A stretch of 64,000 nt of DNA from Otis tarda (Eukaryota; Chordata; Aves; Otidiformes; Otididae). The notes below the pieces were generated by a model. It made no database searches. It saw only the letters and a list, made by a program, of their open reading frames with translations, and was not told the DNA's origin. Location: assembly GCA_026413225.1 (NCBI GenBank), contig CM048552.1, positions 138,521,053 to 138,585,052 of the forward strand. The letters are read 5' to 3'. A program made the position numbers and the translations under genes. Positions within the stretch are counted from its first letter, which is position 1, and every line of letters begins with the position of its first letter. Below are positions 62,375 to 64,000 of this stretch, in pieces.

Positions 62375-64000
62375 GATTCTCCATATAAGAAGCAGAGTTT
62401 AAGAACATGAGTCAAAAAGAGAACTTATAAAAATCCTTCAGAGCTTGCTTAGGTCTTGAATGACTGTTGAAAGCCAAGAATAGCGGATTGACTATTCCAC
62501 TTCTACTACTACATGGTCTTTCCAAATTAAGTCTCTTTCTATATAACTGAATCCCCTGGAGGGGCCCCATGCGATCCACGAGCAGAGCAGACCGATGTGA
62601 AAGCCACCACAATTCACCAAAACGGAAGGTGCTGCAAGCTACGTGTCGTAACAGACACACCTCGGAAGGTCTATAGCGGAACAGAGGAAGCGGGTCTCCC
62701 GTTTCAGTCTGCAAGTGCTTTACTGTAACTGAAGCTCTGACAATACACAACTCCCTATTCTGGCTAGCTGAAGCTACATTTGGAACCATATGAAAAAAGA
62801 AATATTTTTCCCTTAAAAAAAAAAAAATTAAAAAATTGCTGAAAGCAACACAAAAGCAAGTCATTTTCTATCTCCATAAAACTCACAGGGATATTAACAA
62901 TTCTGGACAGTATTTGTTGTTTGAAGTAGGGGCATCTTTAGAATGCCTGAAGGTGTCTATTGTGGTTATTAGACTATATTGTGTGCTTATGGCAATGAAA
63001 CTAAACAAAAAGGAAACTATTCTATTTCTATTTCTTTCTATTCCCCAATATTTCCAATTTGAAAGCCCAGTTCTCTGTTATGTGATATTGCTTTATTGTA
63101 GAGGAGGCAACCAGCTTCAGAGTCAGATTTGATGCAACTTTTGAGCCTTTGAGACCAGCCAGACTGTAGTCCTAAAGGGGTAAACCTGAGAGCAAAAAGT
63201 AATGCTTTGATTTTACATGTTTGTTGTGGGATCTTTCTGTTCTGCCTGTGATGAGCACACATATATTTTCCACTGGGAGGAAATCGCTAACAGTATCAGC
63301 CTTTCTCTTTGTGCTTCAGAAGCTAAGGCACAGATTCTTCTGTTGTTTGCAAATCCTGCTTTTGAAAAGAAAATCTGGGCATTATTGGTGTTCTGTTCAT
63401 CAACATTTAATAATAGAAGGCAGCTGACCAACTGAATGGCAGGTAAAATAATAATGTGAGGGATGACTGAGGAGATTGGGAAAACTAAATGCAGACAACC
63501 GTTCACTTTTGTTTCCCTCCTTTTTTTTCCCCAGCTTCAGTTCCATTACAGGACCATTGTGTCCTGTTTGCACAGCTGAATGTGGGAAGAATAACGGAAT
63601 TGCACATAGTTCAGTTATTCTGGTCTCTTACATCTTTAGCTTTTTAATTATACTGATTTTTGAAAACATAAAATAAATAGTATTAAAGCCATGTAATTTC
63701 AATTTTTAAGGCATAACACATTATGTTTTTACTAAAATGTATCCAATCACCTATGCCATATTTAGATTAAGATAAGCACACTGCATTGCTTAATTTGCTT
63801 TCATTTACCACATATATTGAACTAGATCTACAGGCATATACTTATTAAAACATCTAATTTTATTCTTGTTGCTTTAATCAGGTTTATATTGTAGAAATGC
63901 AGTTAATTGTCTGTAGAATATAGGGACATTTCATCATAAGCAAGTAAGTAAGGAACAAATTGGTACATAAACTTTACTAAACTATTTAAACTTTTGTAAA
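62375..64000. other. Unassigned DNA at the window end
   Basis: No gene recognised. A 150-codon minus-strand frame (62412-62864) has no family motif, and its start region is low-complexity. It may be chance, or decayed retroviral sequence next to the LTR. The rest is AT-rich. Confidence 0.45.

Noticed and set aside
62412..62864. A 150-codon minus-strand open frame next to the LTR
   Set aside because: No recognised domain, a low-complexity hydrophobic start and no promoter or splice context. Decayed retroviral sequence or chance is more likely than a gene.
1..64000. Search by eye for CRISPR arrays, bacterial operons, tRNA or rRNA genes
   Set aside because: Nothing of this kind was seen. Introns, a CpG island, CR1 and LTR elements mark the window as vertebrate nuclear DNA.

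Overview
The window is animal nuclear DNA, almost certainly from a bird. It is AT-rich and intron-rich, and carries at least eight copies of the chicken-repeat-1 (CR1) non-LTR retrotransposon, several ending in the diagnostic ATTCTATGAT-type 3' tail. It also holds pieces of a bird-type endogenous-retrovirus LTR family. Most short open frames are chance or repeat-derived.

Layout. 1-23.6 kb: no gene recognised; CR1 copies at 9.9-11.4, 13.9-14.1 and 22.6-23.4 kb, and an LTR fragment at 14.9-15.5 kb. 23.64-24.34 kb: a CpG island with GC boxes, a G-quadruplex-prone stretch and a perfect 25-bp tandem duplication; this is the likely promoter of the next gene. 25.3-47.2 kb, plus strand: PNPLA4 (patatin-like phospholipase domain protein 4). 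Six coding exons were reconstructed to the base and join into a 253-codon frame with the GASAG nucleophile elbow (Ser43) and DGG (Asp163). Two further exons upstream (25.4 and 26.4 kb) are open and exactly in phase with the canonical ATG. They would add 96-120 residues that begin like a mitochondrial presequence. 47.2-53.3 kb: no gene recognised, one LTR fragment.

53.3-60.2 kb, minus strand, tail-to-tail with PNPLA4: a gene that the simple open-frame view mostly misses. A signal-peptide exon (60123-60171), a V-set immunoglobulin exon (55641-55988) and a stalk/transmembrane exon (about 53930-54033) join in phase 1 into a small cell-surface immune-type receptor. Its cytoplasmic exons are uncertain. 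About 180 bp upstream of its ATG ends an LTR on the same strand, and that LTR is itself split by a CR1 copy (60960-62147) with an intact reverse-transcriptase frame. The unsplit relative of the LTR at 15.1 kb marks the insertion point.

The observations most worth following are the in-frame N-terminal extension of PNPLA4, its CAGTAG tandem acceptor (upstream choice gives an immediate stop), the unannotated V-set receptor, and the LTR/CR1 nest beside that receptor's promoter. Gene identities rest on remembered family sequences, and repeat names on recognition by eye.
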